Source of the DNA: Erythrocercus mccallii
Lineage: Eukaryota > Chordata > Aves > Passeriformes > Dicruridae
Length of the DNA: 64,000 nt
Assembly (NCBI GenBank): GCA_013397435.1
Contig: VZRG01000267.1
Location: 1-64,000, forward strand
Direction: 5' to 3'
Of this stretch, positions 13,201-26,200 are shown in pieces (position 1 is the first letter of the stretch; each line of letters begins with the position of its first letter). The translations under genes were made by a program, and so were the position numbers. The notes under the pieces are model-generated. The model had not been told where the DNA came from. It did no database searches and saw only the letters and a program-made list of their open reading frames with translations.

Positions 13201-16200
13201 GCAAAGAAAATGAAAAATTATCAGTGGTTCCACTAAATCAACTTTTTTCTCACCGAGTGACACTGACAGCTGTGCCAGCTCCACCACAGCACAGACAGCA
13301 AAGGCTTCAGCCACAGGAAGGTGCATGGAAAACATGGAAACAGAGACCACACCAGCAAGGAATTAATGACTTCCACATTTTATCTTTGCTCCCAAAGCAA
13401 ATCTCTTTGTCTAACCTTTGCTATCACATCTGTAAAATGGTGTTTAAAAGACCGTCACAGGAAAGCTGTTATGAAGCTTACTGGCAAATATACGTCTCAA
13501 ACCCCATTTACTTCCTTAAGAGCAAACTCAGAACTGTAGTAATTCTCAAATTTGGGCACTGTCTTACAGATACTACTGTAAGCAGCAACTCAAGTGGCAA
13601 GAATTCCCGTACATCTCCCATCCCCAGCCTTTTGCTGCCTCCCCAGTGCAGCAATGCACATCCAGTTATGCTGTGAGCCAGATGAGGGAGCTGATCCAGG
13701 CTTCAAAGCAAAGCACAGCCCCTCCCTCTCCCCTGCCTGCCATTTCAAATGAACTAAATTCTCTGACCTGATTGCCAGTCCTAGCTGCACCTTCCTAACT
13801 CCTTATGTCAGCATTGCTGCTGCACTCCCCACATGGTGTTATCTATAAAGTGTTTGGTTTGTGGGTTGGTTTGGTTTTTAAAGAAATATTATTATGTATG
13901 GCCTACTGCCTCTGAGAAACTGGAGACGGCTAATGGCAGGAAGGGTGGGTATCCTTCTCTCTCTGGAAGGAAAGAGAGAAGTGCCCAGCAGTTACCAGGT
14001 CTCTGAATCTTCAAGTGAGCCTTTCTGCACAGCCCTGAAGAGATGAGCATCTGAAACACAAAGAGAAACCCCTCACTCATCAACTACAGAACACATTTGA
14101 GTCGTATCACTATTTTCCCTACAATATCCTGGAAGCCCTTAGGTATTTCAAGTATGTTCAGAGAAGAAAGGGAAAAAAGAAACAAAGAAAAAGTAAAGCA
14201 TCTACAAACTTCTTTTCACAACATAACATATAAACCCTGTCTAACATTTCTTTCAAATAACCCTGTTGAGCAAGGAATTATTCCTGTGTGCAAAATAAGC
14301 CAACAGGAGCTGAAGTCTATTGTCTCTTATGAATTAAAAGCTCATTACTGTTTATAGGCATGTTGCATGTGCCCTTTGGAGAGCCTCATTCATTCTTCAT
14401 AATAATCTATTTTAAACTGAAAAAAAAATATAAATGGCAGCAATGGGAGGTGAGTGCAAGTTCTACATCACACTCTTTGCAGCAATCTGTCCCAGGACAG
14501 GCTCCCTGATACAGCAGCTGTGACTGCCCATCTTTGGCAGTGACACACCAGCTAGGTGAGAGGCTCATGAGAACTTTGCTTAGAGATGTTTGGGGTGAAT
14601 TTGTACTGCTCAATATCTCACATTTCTTTGTTGCATTGGGAGATTAGTTTCTGTTACATGCACGAACATGACACACCAGGAGTGAGAGGAGACATTTTGC
14701 CTGAATCTTCCTCCTCCTTACTTCTGTGGTCCCTTCCTCACCTTCCTCCAGAAGAGAGAGCCACTTCTAGGACAAGGAGCTCAGTTGCCACTGGAGAGAA
14801 ACATCAGCAAATTGCAATCAAAGCGGAAAAGATGCAACTACTCATGGACTTATTTGGATTAGGAAAACAGGCAGCCTGACCTAGTTCAAGGAACATGCCT
14901 TTATCTGAAAAACAGGTGGAGAGGGAAAAGGGTTTTGAACTATCTTTTGGCAACAGACGGTCTTGGGCCCCAGTGTGCCTATCTACAGCTAACACAGATA
15001 GTTGCTGCTGCAGCAATAATTCCAGGGCATACAGCAGCACCAGTAACTCTGCTGCCTAGAGGCCAGCAGCAGAGATCAGTGGTTTAATTTTGCAGATTGA
15101 AAAGGGGGAGAAATAATGCCAGTACCTAAAGCAGCCTTAGAATTGATCACAGAGCTCTGCCTTAAGTGACAGCCTTTCACTGTGTGTGTGCTGAGCACTG
15201 TCTTCTCCAGGGAGTACATCTAAATGCTGGGAAACAGGGAGAGCTACTTAGATTCTGAAGTTCACCTTACTTTGCATTGCAGCATTGTATTTGTGAAAGA
15301 TACAGTTTATTGTGCATATACAATGCAAGACAAGAAACTCAACTTCTTGCCAGCACAAAGAGATGATCTGGACAAACAGTGGGAAAAGGGCACTGCAGCT
15401 CTGTCATGTTTGCTTTGGATGCTGTAAGAGTGGAAGGAGTCAAGAGGAACAAATTGCAACAATCAAAACAGAAGAGAGGGCCTATATGGGCATACTTCAG
15501 GATCATGGATGCAGTGAGAAATCCAGATTTCATAGGTGTTGTGTTGCAGCACAGAAAGAATTACGGGATTATCAAGGGGGAAAGTTGGAAGAAAATGAGA
15601 TTTTGTCATTAACCATGTATGTCCCTGTTAAGGTCTACTAAAAACTTTATGTCTACTTCCCCTGAATTTGTGCTTATCTTAGAGAAGCAGGGGCCCGTGG
15701 TGGGGTAAGATCAAGTAAACATAATGTCACCAAAAGTCAAACAAAACAAGAAATGAAGAAGAGATGCCTTAGAAATTTCTTGACCAGAAAACAACTGCTG
15801 TGTTCACTGATTGCTGTGAATAGATTATGCCCACATTATTTAGGACAAATTTTAATCCCAAATTACCTACGAATTTTTCACTATGTTCTGTATAGTGCGA
15901 CAGCAAAGCTGTTCTTCCTGTATAGTGTTAGCCATATTGCTAACTTGGAACATTCACCCATTCAGAAAGGCAATCCTACAGAGCCTTCACATTCAGAAGC
16001 CTTATGTCTCTTTTCCTTGTGCCTTTTTAGGAACCCCGACTTCAGATGCAACTGACCTATTTCTCAGCTATGTTTTTGGATTGCATCTGGGATGTGCCAG
16101 TATTGCTAGAGGCACTTTAGCAAAGTTCAAAGGGAAGAGATAAACTGCACTGGGGGACAGGGGAGAGCTCTCTGCACCATGTGTAATACACATGTAAACA

Positions 16201-19200
16201 TGTATTATGTATGGCTATGTTATATATATTATGCACAGCTAACATTTTCCACTTTCTTCTCTTTAATAATGAAAATGTCTCTAACAGAGTTCTGCTCTAG
16301 TCTCCTTATCCTGCTCCCTCATACTTGATAGCATCTGGAAGAAGCCTTTTTTCTCCTAGCTGAACGATGCAGCAGTGTGATACTCAATGTGTCTGCCATG
16401 TCCTCTTTTCATGCTCTTTTTTAACTCTCCCAGCTGCAACCAAGCCAGTGGTGGAGGGAAACCCTCACAATCAAACCCAGAAAGCACTTACTGAAAACAA
16501 ACAAGGTTGCTAAGGAACTGTAAAGATAAGCTCAAACCTACCAAATCCAGGAAGAAGAGAGTTCATATGCTCTTTTCAAACACACACCACTCATTGCTCT
16601 CAGTGCTCAATCTGTCACATTATACTAGCACAGAAGCTGTGATTATGTGCACCCAGGACAGATACCAAAAAATGTGGGAATCCCAAGAACCTACAGGTTT
16701 CAGCACTCACTATCTACCTCTCTTCCTACTTTTTATAATACCACCACACCTAAAAAGAGCCAAGAAGACTTAAACTGCAGGTAGGCTGTATATTATATGT
16801 GTATCATCGGTTATCTATAGTGACAGGAGCCTGGTTAACAGTAGCAGCAAAGCCACCAGCAGCACAGCTGGGCAACCCCAGCATAGAGGCCAAGGGTCTA
16901 CAGAAGGCACAAATTGTACCCACCTTGCCCTTGCCATCCTGCCAGCTAGACTAAAGAGAGTGTGGGCTTGACTGCCTATTTGCAACTTTACCTCTGTTTT
17001 CCTGCACAGGCACAGCCTCGGGAGCCACGCTTTGCCTGCAGGTATTTTTTTCAAACCAAAGTAATCACTAGGCTCATCCCATAAATAAAGCTAACTCCTG
17101 TGTGTTGGGAAGTGGGAAGATGAAAACCAGAGGAAAGGGATGAACATGCCAGTTATGTCTTGCCTATGCCAAGCAACCCCTGGGGCCATGTTTATGTGTT
17201 TTCAGAGCCTGGTGAACTCTGGAAGCAAGGAGCAATTGAGGTAGAGCAAACCCCTTTCATCAGCTGCCCTTTTGAGTACTGCACGTTCTGTTCCTCATGC
17301 ACACAGCTACTGACAAATTTCCCTACACTTTGAGAGACTCTGCGAAATAAGAGCATTCCACCAGAAAGGTTATCTTTAGCCTTCCTATCACCATTCACCT
17401 TGAGTTAAATCAGATACTCGGAATGCAGCCACTGCCTGCAGAGCAGATGTGTGGTTGTACCTGCTGTACCCCTGAAATCACACAGCCACCAGCCTTGTGG
17501 CTTTATCAGTGCTTCATAGCAAGGCTGAAACTTCTCTGAAGGGCATGAGGGGATCTCATTTGTCAACTTGGCTTCATCCTATCTCGTCATACGGAGACCA
17601 GAGCAGTTCATTTCTGCTGTGAACAACAAAAGAGCTCTTCCACTTCACACTCAAGAATTTGCACCAAAATTGCACTACTTTGAGTACTACAAAGTATTTA
17701 TCAGAAATACAGTAAGTTTTATTCCTTGCTAACAACATAACCTCAAAGTGATTGGCATGAAAATGCATAACCGAAATATCCTTACACTATATCCAGAAGA
17801 ATTTCTCCTTACCTTACATATCTAATACATTTTGTCCACCACATAGCTGTATTTTACCAGGACAAAAAACTATATATGAAAGGGTATTCACACCAGCAGG
17901 GTATTCACACAAACAGCCACAGGTGAGAGACATCAGGGACTTCAAATTCCACCTGCAAAGGGCAAATAAATGCACCTGGGTTCTCCTCACTGACTGATTT
18001 CCCATGCTCAAGGACTTCTCACCTCCTGAAGCTTTAAGTAACCACACTCAGGTGCTGGAAGTTGAAGTAGCCCTAACCTGTCCAAAACTCCTCTTCATAC
18101 AAGGAGAAAACCAGCATCAGCATCAAAAAAACCCACCAAACCCACAGCAGGATGCAACAGCTTCTCTCTGAGGGCCCCTACTGAACAAATGTTTCACTTT
18201 TTACATTAACAGGTAACAGGATTTTAGATGGTCTACATTACTGCTAAGAAGTTAAGTTTTAAAACCCAAATTAAGTACCAATATTAGCTTCCAAATTAGG
18301 AAATCTGGAAAATTACAGTATTTTAAACTATGGGCATACTTTTATGAATTTATAGTATTTTGCTATTACTTTTACAACTCAAACCTTGTAAAAGACAGCA
18401 TTGTCTGCTTATATGGTTCTTCAGCTTTCAGACAAAAGCCTAGTGATTTGTACTTCAAAAAGATACAATGGGAAATACAAATCTAAAGAAGTTTATGGAA
18501 TCATCAATTTCTCAAACACATGGTTATTTATCAGAGAAAAGGGTTTGGAGAGAGCCATGCAAATACATTGATGATAATATGTTTGTGCCCCTAAAATGAA
18601 GCCAAACTTTTAAAGCCCTTCCCTTTTCACACTACAAATTTTATCAAATGAGCACTGCAAGAATGTCGTGGGTGGCATTTGCACAGCCACAGCTCAGCCC
18701 TCCCATAAGGAAAGCAAAGCTGCCCTACAGCTTCCATCCAGGATGCAGAAGACAATTGAAACTAACAAACCACCTATTTCTGATGTGACACTTCAGCTGA
18801 TTAAAAAACTAGCAAGAATAGTATAAAAATAGTATTAAAAACATAAGGATGACCAAGCTTGCTGTGTTTGACCTTTGTGTTGATAATGTGTGCATACTTC
18901 TGTAACAATTATCCTTAAAGGGCAGAGAAATATCTTCCAAAGAGACAAGCAGAATTAAAAAACCTAGGTTTTTCAATGGGTTCCAAAACAGAACACCAAA
19001 GTCTCACTAAACTCTTAAGCTCTCATCCCCTTATAGCTGAGTCTGCACTAACTCATGAGCACAAACTTGGGAGGAAAGCAGGATAAGAAGAAAAAATATC
19101 TGAAGAAATGGACCTTTAGTGGTTGCTTCACATACTTCCATTCTGAGCACAAACCAAGCAGCAAAGATTGAAATTCAACCTGTAAAGGTTTCATTTATGC

Positions 19201-19736
19201 CTAAAGTAAATATCAGGTACTTTGCTACCATGGTGATGAACACAGTAAAAACACCTTAAGCACTCCCACTTCTGCCAGTGCAAAGCAGGGCCTGGTGCAA
19301 TAGTCAGAAGCAAAGCCTGGCCATCACATGTATTGAGCTCACACTTAAGAAAATGGTTTAAACTTTGAGTGTTGCAGTTGTGTAAAATTTGAAATACATA
19401 AAAAATAAATAAACAGAGAAGTTGTGCATATTATGCACATTCATTGCTCTGGTCCTGCACAGAATGGTAAGAACTGATCAAGGGCTCCCACCAAAACAGC
19501 GATACAACTAAAGTTTCCGGGGGAAGGGAAACTCAATCCGTCCCACTCTGATCAGTTTGATGCCAGCAAGAGATGCCCAAAGACTGGAGAAGGATTGCAG
19601 GTCAACAGGAGAGCACCTGAAGGGCAGCACAGAGGAATTTAGGCCTCTCCCACCAGCAAATTTCTTCATTCGAGACACAATTTAAATGCCTTTATGCTAA
19701 AAGCACGAAACATGGGGAATACTAGGCATGCTAGGC
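10223..19736. other. Gene-free intergenic sequence
   Basis: No recognisable exon was found. The longest open frame (13224-13676, plus strand, 150 codons) overlaps a MIR-like repeat, shows no conserved domain and has ordinary AT-rich composition, so I do not call it a gene. A near-palindrome of alternating TAATACA and CATG motifs sits around 16180-16215. Nothing else stands out. Confidence 0.65.
13395..13495 (+). repeat. MIR-like ancient SINE fragment
   Basis: The stretch contains 'cacatctgtaaaatgg', close to the MIR hallmark '(ct)catctgtaaaatgg'. It is preceded by a 'ctctttgtctaacc' segment, similar to the MIR 'acctctctgtgcctc' region, and followed by 'tcacaggaaagctgttatga', which fits the MIR 'cacagggttgttgtgagg' segment in the right order and spacing. 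Divergence is high, as expected for a pre-amniote repeat. Confidence 0.5.
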
Positions 19737-19938
19737 ATACTAGGAAGAATGTCTTCCTTGTGTGCGTGGTAAGGCACTGGAACAGGTTGTCCAGAGAAAC
19801 TGGGGATGCCCCATCCCTGGAAGTGTTCAAGACCAGGTTGGATGGGGCCTTGAGCAGCCTGGTCTAGTATCCCACCTCATGGCAGGGGTGTTGGAACCAG
19901 ATGATCTTCAAAGTCCCTTCCAATCCACTCTGTGAAAC
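19737..19938 (+). mobile_element. CR1 LINE 3' fragment
   Basis: Recognised by 'aaggcactggaacaggttgt', 'ccatccctggaagtgttcaa', 'gaccaggttggatggggcct' and 'cagatgatcttcaaagtccc'. It is in plus orientation, antisense to RPF2, and starts about 200 bp beyond the likely RPF2 3' end. Confidence 0.92.
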
Positions 19939-20146
19939 GGTCCATGAAATGAGTGACCTGTTTGACTCCCATACATTGCTAATACCAAGAAACAAACACT
20001 TAGCTTTGGACAACTATAAAGTTATATATTTTTTTTTTAAAATAACCCAGCTCCATGTTAAAGCTCAATATCCCAATGTCCCCTTTAAAAATGACAAATG
20101 ATTAAAAAGATTTGTTACAAAATTAAAGCTAACAGCAGCTAAATCT

Positions 20147-20224
20147 TTTATGTCTGACAATTTATATTACAACATATATTCTAAATTTGAAAGTACAAAG
20201 AGTTTTCAAAGCTGTCCCAGACTG
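20147..20224 (-). other. RPF2 3' UTR (approximate)
   Basis: This is the sequence following the RPF2 stop codon. No canonical AATAAA or ATTAAA lies close by. The nearest candidates on the minus strand are variant signals TATAAA at 20161-20166 and CATAAA at 20147-20152, so the true cleavage site (perhaps around 20.13 kb) is a guess. Confidence 0.4.
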
Positions 20225-23200
20225 TCAAGCTGACTTTGACTTTTTGGGAGTAGCCCCACCATCTTCAGCTGACTTCCCTGCTGGCCTCTTTTTTAAGCCT
20301 TTCATTTTCCGTGTCTGCAGTTTACTAAGATCTTGCTTCTGCATGTGGACTCGACCATAAGTTGTACCAAACGCATCGTGGGAGATATTCTTTTTCTTCT
20401 TAGGCTGCAAGGGAAGAACAATGTTAATATTTCTGAGTACAGTCCCATGAGAACCAAGTGCCCAAAAGCAAGGCCTCATACATTGGTAGGAGTTTAGAGA
20501 CTAAGATTTGTGCTGTGTGTTCTGTGTGCTTTCAGAGGAGAATCTGGATGCCAGCTGAGCAGAAGTGCTGTGGCCTCAGGAGTGTCAGCTGGCCTTGATG
20601 AAAGTAAGCTTTGGTCAAATACACAACAAGTAATACTTCAGCCTTTGCTCTTCTTCAGAGGGATCTGAAAGCAACACCCTTTACAAGGTACATACCTTCA
20701 GGCCTTTTGGCTGTTTCAAAGACAGCTTATAAAGGTCATCTGAAGCTAAATGTGTCCTCCTCATAACCAGATCTAATGAAGGTCCCATTTCTTCCAGTTC
20801 AATTCTGGGTATTTTACAGCCAGATTTCTTCAGAAGCACTCTAGGATGAAAAAAACAACCAAAATCAACATTGTCCTCTGTGCTAGAGATTTATCCATCT
20901 TCCTTAACAGGTTCAATCCCGCAGTTCAAAATACTATTAAATCAACTGCTAACTAACCACTAACTCTATCATTGGGAAAGGCATCCATCAATAACAATTT
21001 ATAATAAATCAGTCCCATTACAATTTGAACACACCCAAAATATGACTTGGCTAGTGTATTATTTTTAATGAGACCAGTATAATCAGTATCCCTTTTAAAA
21101 CTCAGCCCCAGTACCCTGAAAGCCGTATCAGTTTTCAAATTCAAAACAGCACCCTCGATATTATTAGACGTGAAAAATATTCACTGTAATTTACAGCAAA
21201 ACAACCTGAACACTTATCTGAGAAAGTGTTTTGGTTCTTTGTTTTTAAGACTGAGGCTGACTGAAATGCTTTTGTATTAAGAAATCAAAATCAAAATCCC
21301 ATGGAACACAAGCTATGAATGTTCACAGCCTCCTAAGGCAAGGAGTGACTGTGAGGGTGAACACCAATGCAACAAGAAAGCTGCATTGTCCTGCCTTTTC
21401 CTGGTTTTCCTCGTGCACCTTTGTCTGCAGCCTATCCCCTGTTGTTCCCTGGCAAACACCAAAGTGAGGAGAGCCATAGAAATCAGCCTGAGAACAGACT
21501 AAGTCCATCAAGTCTAAGACAGTACCCAGAATTCATGAAGTTAATTCACAACACCTTACTAACCGAGCCATATGGAAGAGCAATCCTCTGAGCCAGGAGG
21601 AGCTCAACAAGGAAGGAGGCAGCAGACCTAGGGCTCGAGCATTTTCCTTCTGCTGTACAAATTACACTGGAGCACCTCTATACATTGCATGTTCTAAATG
21701 CAGCTCAAACCAGTTCAATTTCACAACTACACATCAAAGTTGACAAGTGTACCAAACCCCAGACAAATAGATAAAACACATACTCACTTGTAGCTCCTCA
21801 TGTAAATTTTCCCATCTACAGCTGTGAAATGCAGAACGTACTCTAAACCAGCCAGACGAATACTGGGCACAGTGGGACCTCTGAAGAAATCTGAGAAAGT
21901 ATAGGAATAGAGTAAAGGAATAAATGCCAGGTTTCTTGGCTCAAAATAAAACCAACAGATGCCTGTAACAAATTGATGCTGTGATGTGGGCCCATTTTGA
22001 AATAGGAATCTCATGAAATAGCCACTACTTAAAACTACAGCCTGGCCAATACGCAGGACAGAAATTTAACATTGAATGTGTTAGTGTGCATTGGTGAATC
22101 CAAATGTGTGTGGATATCCTGACAGGAACACAGTGACTTCCCAGAGATAATTTGGTAGCAATATACATGCTATCTATATATATATATACTTCCTATAAGT
22201 AAGTGCATGGAAAAGAGCAAATACCCTTTCAGAGCAGTAACTAAGCATTGTTGAGCTAATGCGAATAATTGCATTGTCTGTTTGTTTACATACTCATCTC
22301 TAAAATTGGGGGGAAAAACTATCTTATTTGGTGTTTAGGCCAGTCAATGCTCAGACAAACACAGATCAGTACAGAGAAGGCGCTTCCTCAGGTATCTGTT
22401 TAAAGACATCATTCAAACATAATACTTAAATCTTAATCATAGCCAGATTTTGGAACACTAGAAAGAGGGATCAAAACCAGTACATAGCAGAACAAAACTG
22501 CACCTTTTCTACTCTTAGCTACATTTTCTCTCTCTGACTTTGGGAAAAAGTTTAGGTATATCATTTCTTTCATATCTCCCTCACAACAAAGCACTTCTGT
22601 CCTCTAGGTAAAGCAATACATGTCATTATGTTTAATGTTTTCTCTATTAATAAGCAACACATCTATGAAAAGAAGACACTTCAAACACTTGCCCATTTTG
22701 CAAAGAGAACACTGAAATACAGGTTAAATACAAAATGAGCCACCTCTAGTAAGGTTCTTATACTGGGCTATGAAATATCCTGTGCAATCAGAGAGCCTGC
22801 AATGAGCACAGTAATCTGTCCAACATATGCAGAGGGTAGAGAAAGAATGTGACCTTGACCACAGGAACAAGGTGTGCTAATAAACATGACAGGGCAATGC
22901 TGAAACATAGGAGAACTGGTAACAGATGCAAAACACATCACTCTTTTCTGCTCTGTCCTGTTTTCAGAGCCCTTGGCTACTTGTCTTTTCCTTCACTATC
23001 TTTTTGCAAGAGTATCAGCACTGGAGTAACATCCAAAACAGTTTGGCTGGCAAATACCAGATGGAGTCAGCCTAGGAAACTTTCTTGGTCAATTAAATAC
23101 TCTCTTATTTCCAGTCAAACTTGTTGTTAGAGGAAAAGTTTCAAATAAAACATTTTGTTAGCTTGTAGCATATTTTTCCCTCAATTAGTTCTCTGCAGGT

Positions 23201-26200
23201 ACATAAGCCTACATTCACAGTGGTTTTATTGGCAACACCTCCCTTTCATATTTTCCTGTGGCATCGTACATCTTTTTACCCACAGGATGATCTCTTCCAA
23301 TAAACGCAGGTGGTCAGGAATTTGTTTCCTGGCAACACTGAACAGCTGCAGAAACCTTACACGTCAGTACACCCAAAGAGTTGAAGTTTTTTTAACATAC
23401 TCTTAATTTACAACTCTTGCTTTGGTTGGACTAGAGACTTGCTTTCTCCTTTCTTTCCATTCCTAGTTCTCTCTTCCCCTTGTCCTCAAACGTGTTTCCA
23501 GAAGGTCTAATTTACTCTTTTCTACAGAGAGCTTTTCAGGACCTTTCTATTTCCAGATTACATTCCTAGTTGATTTTGAAATGTACCTCTTTCTGTATCA
23601 ATTCATACCCAAAAGCTGGTAACACTGTATTCTATGTAGCTTTGGTTAGTATGAGTGCAGTTCAAACATTTCCCAGCCATCTCCTTTCCTGGCCAGAAAA
23701 AGCCCTCAAATCTTTTCAGACACTCAAAAAGAGTCTGTGTGAGGAAAGGCTGTTCGAAGACCAAGGTGACAGCCAATACAAAATTGCAGAGATCTGCAAA
23801 GCAACATTTTAGAAAGTGTATAAGCAAGACCTATAGTGGCCTGGCCATTTTTAGGATAAAATAGATGTGCAATACAGAACTAGCAACAAGCAAGCAGTGT
23901 TGTAAGAGTTAAAACATAGATACAGGCATAAAAATTATTACAATTTAATTAAATGTATTCCAAGACTTATACCATTTAAATGTACTACACTACCATGTCA
24001 GAGAGCAATGAAAACCAGAAGAGAAATAGAGTGATTTTGTCTTCCAGGTCTCCAAAAAAATGCATCTGTCATTAATTTCTCCTAAACAGCTTCTTCCACT
24101 TCACAGTTTAACTATAGCATTTGGTTACCACAAAGACAATAATTCACCCTTGCCCTTAATTTTACCAAGAAGCTGCTGTAAGATGATTGTCCAAATATGC
24201 ATAAGCCCTTTTGATATCACAAAAACCAATAAAAACTTGGTTGTTCCACTGGCATCACACTGCTTTGGCTACAAGAAGCTGTCAGCTATCTGATATTCCC
24301 TCTGGAATCCCAACAATACTGGTACAGCAACGAAATACTTGCAGCTGTTATAAAGATGTTCTATCTTTCTTAGCAAGAGTAGCAGCTTAAGGTACCATCT
24401 TTTGCAGGAATAGAACAAATCACTTCTTCCTTATTGGTTAAGGGCAGTTTTGAAGCAGGTCAAATTAATACCCAAACGATTTTAATTTGTTAGTGATACC
24501 TTCAAGCCTTTACTCTCTTTAACCTTTGTCTGTTGTTTTGCATCTGGGTATTTCACAGAACTCAGCAGAACAATTAAGACCTAGAGCACTTGGCATATGT
24601 TCAAGAAGAAAGATTGGGTGTGGAGTACATCTGACTGCCAAGTCATTAATGGCTAATAAACAGGAGAGGAGAAAGGACAGGCAAACATCAAGAGAAATAG
24701 GAAGGACTACTCACTTGTTCAGCAACTATCTTACTATGCATGTCTCCCATTTCAGCTGTTTGATCATGGGGTGCCTGAGCACACCTGGATGCCCATCACT
24801 GTGCAAATGCCTCAACAAGATACACTACAGAAAATGAGCCTGCTTCCTGTGTAAATACTCATTTACAGTGACACAAACATGTAACAGTAAAACTCACTTA
24901 TCTTCGTATTCAATTGTCTTCAAAGATGTACAAGCTCAGTTACTATCCTTTCATCCATCCCCAAGAACCAATCAGTCGTATTGAGAGGACAAAAATTTAC
25001 TCCTCTCCTGCTCCCTTTCAGTCTCATTCCAGATGAACCATTTTGCTTTAAGGAAGAATACTAAGAAAAAGAATTCTCATTTTTAGTGTCTCTTTCTAAA
25101 GAGCAATCATTTACCTGTTTGTCTAGAAACCCAAGAATGGAACTGAAAGAACAAGACTGTTCTTCTTGGGCCAAGTTCAGTATTTTACCAGAACTTTAAA
25201 AAAAAAAGTAATCTTTCAGGAAAGCTATTAAAAAGAAAAATCACTCCACCCTACTTACTAGATCTAGTTTTGCCAAGCAAGAAGCATGCTTTAAGTGTTG
25301 AGACAAAATATCTCATAACTTCTATGTCTACATATAGCTTCTATAAAGCTACAATGTGCTTTATTTTCCAGAGCCTCCAACTTTAAGATAGTAAAAAACT
25401 TCACGCCAGTTTCTTTCCTAAATCCTAAGCCTGCCTTAAAGTTAGAGCACAACTTATCTACAGCTGATTTTTACTGCATCTGTTTTCTCCAAGTATCCTA
25501 AGCAATGGCACGCTTGTTAGCATTGGTGGAATTTCCAACAAAAATGCTTTCATTACCAAAACAGAAGCTGAATTAGACTGATTTGACTTTTGTGTAAGCA
25601 AAAACATCCTACTTTCTTAACTGAACCCACAGATTTCAATTTAGATCCTTCAAGACATTATTTGATTAGAAAAGTGATGACCCAGTACAATTATAAGGCC
25701 AAGACATTTTGGAAAATGACAGTTTTCCCACAAACAAAGGAATGAACTCTGGTGAAGATGAAGTTCCATCTTCAGAATCTTTCAGGACATTATTTTATCC
25801 TCCCTTTAAAAGTTATCACAATTAGTTAACTTTAATTTTATGGGACATGAAACCTACAAGTGCTCATTCTTGTTTTCCTTCTGTGCTGAACATAAGCAAA
25901 CATTTATTGACAAACTAGCTTTTCCCAACAGATCATATTAGTACAGATCCATGCAATGCTACTGCCCAACTAATCAAAATACTGACCAATAAGAAGGCTC
26001 TTTAGTCTTCTGTATTCTTCATTCACATCAAACACATCACCAGCAAATATCAACATAGGTTTTGTCCCTTCAGGACACTTACTGTTCTGTGGAATAAGAA
26101 TTTTAAAACAACAAAAATTCAGACAGTTAGGGAACATATCATTGATTTCATAGGTGGCCAGCTATTCAACACTGAAAGAAAAACTGCTATGACTTGTGAT

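Noticed and set aside
13224..13676. 150-codon plus-strand open frame
   Set aside because: Overlaps a MIR-like repeat and has no recognisable domain. Unlikely to be a gene.
16180..16215. Near-palindrome of TAATACA and CATG motifs
   Set aside because: Short, imperfect and AT-rich. Such structures are common by chance in this composition.
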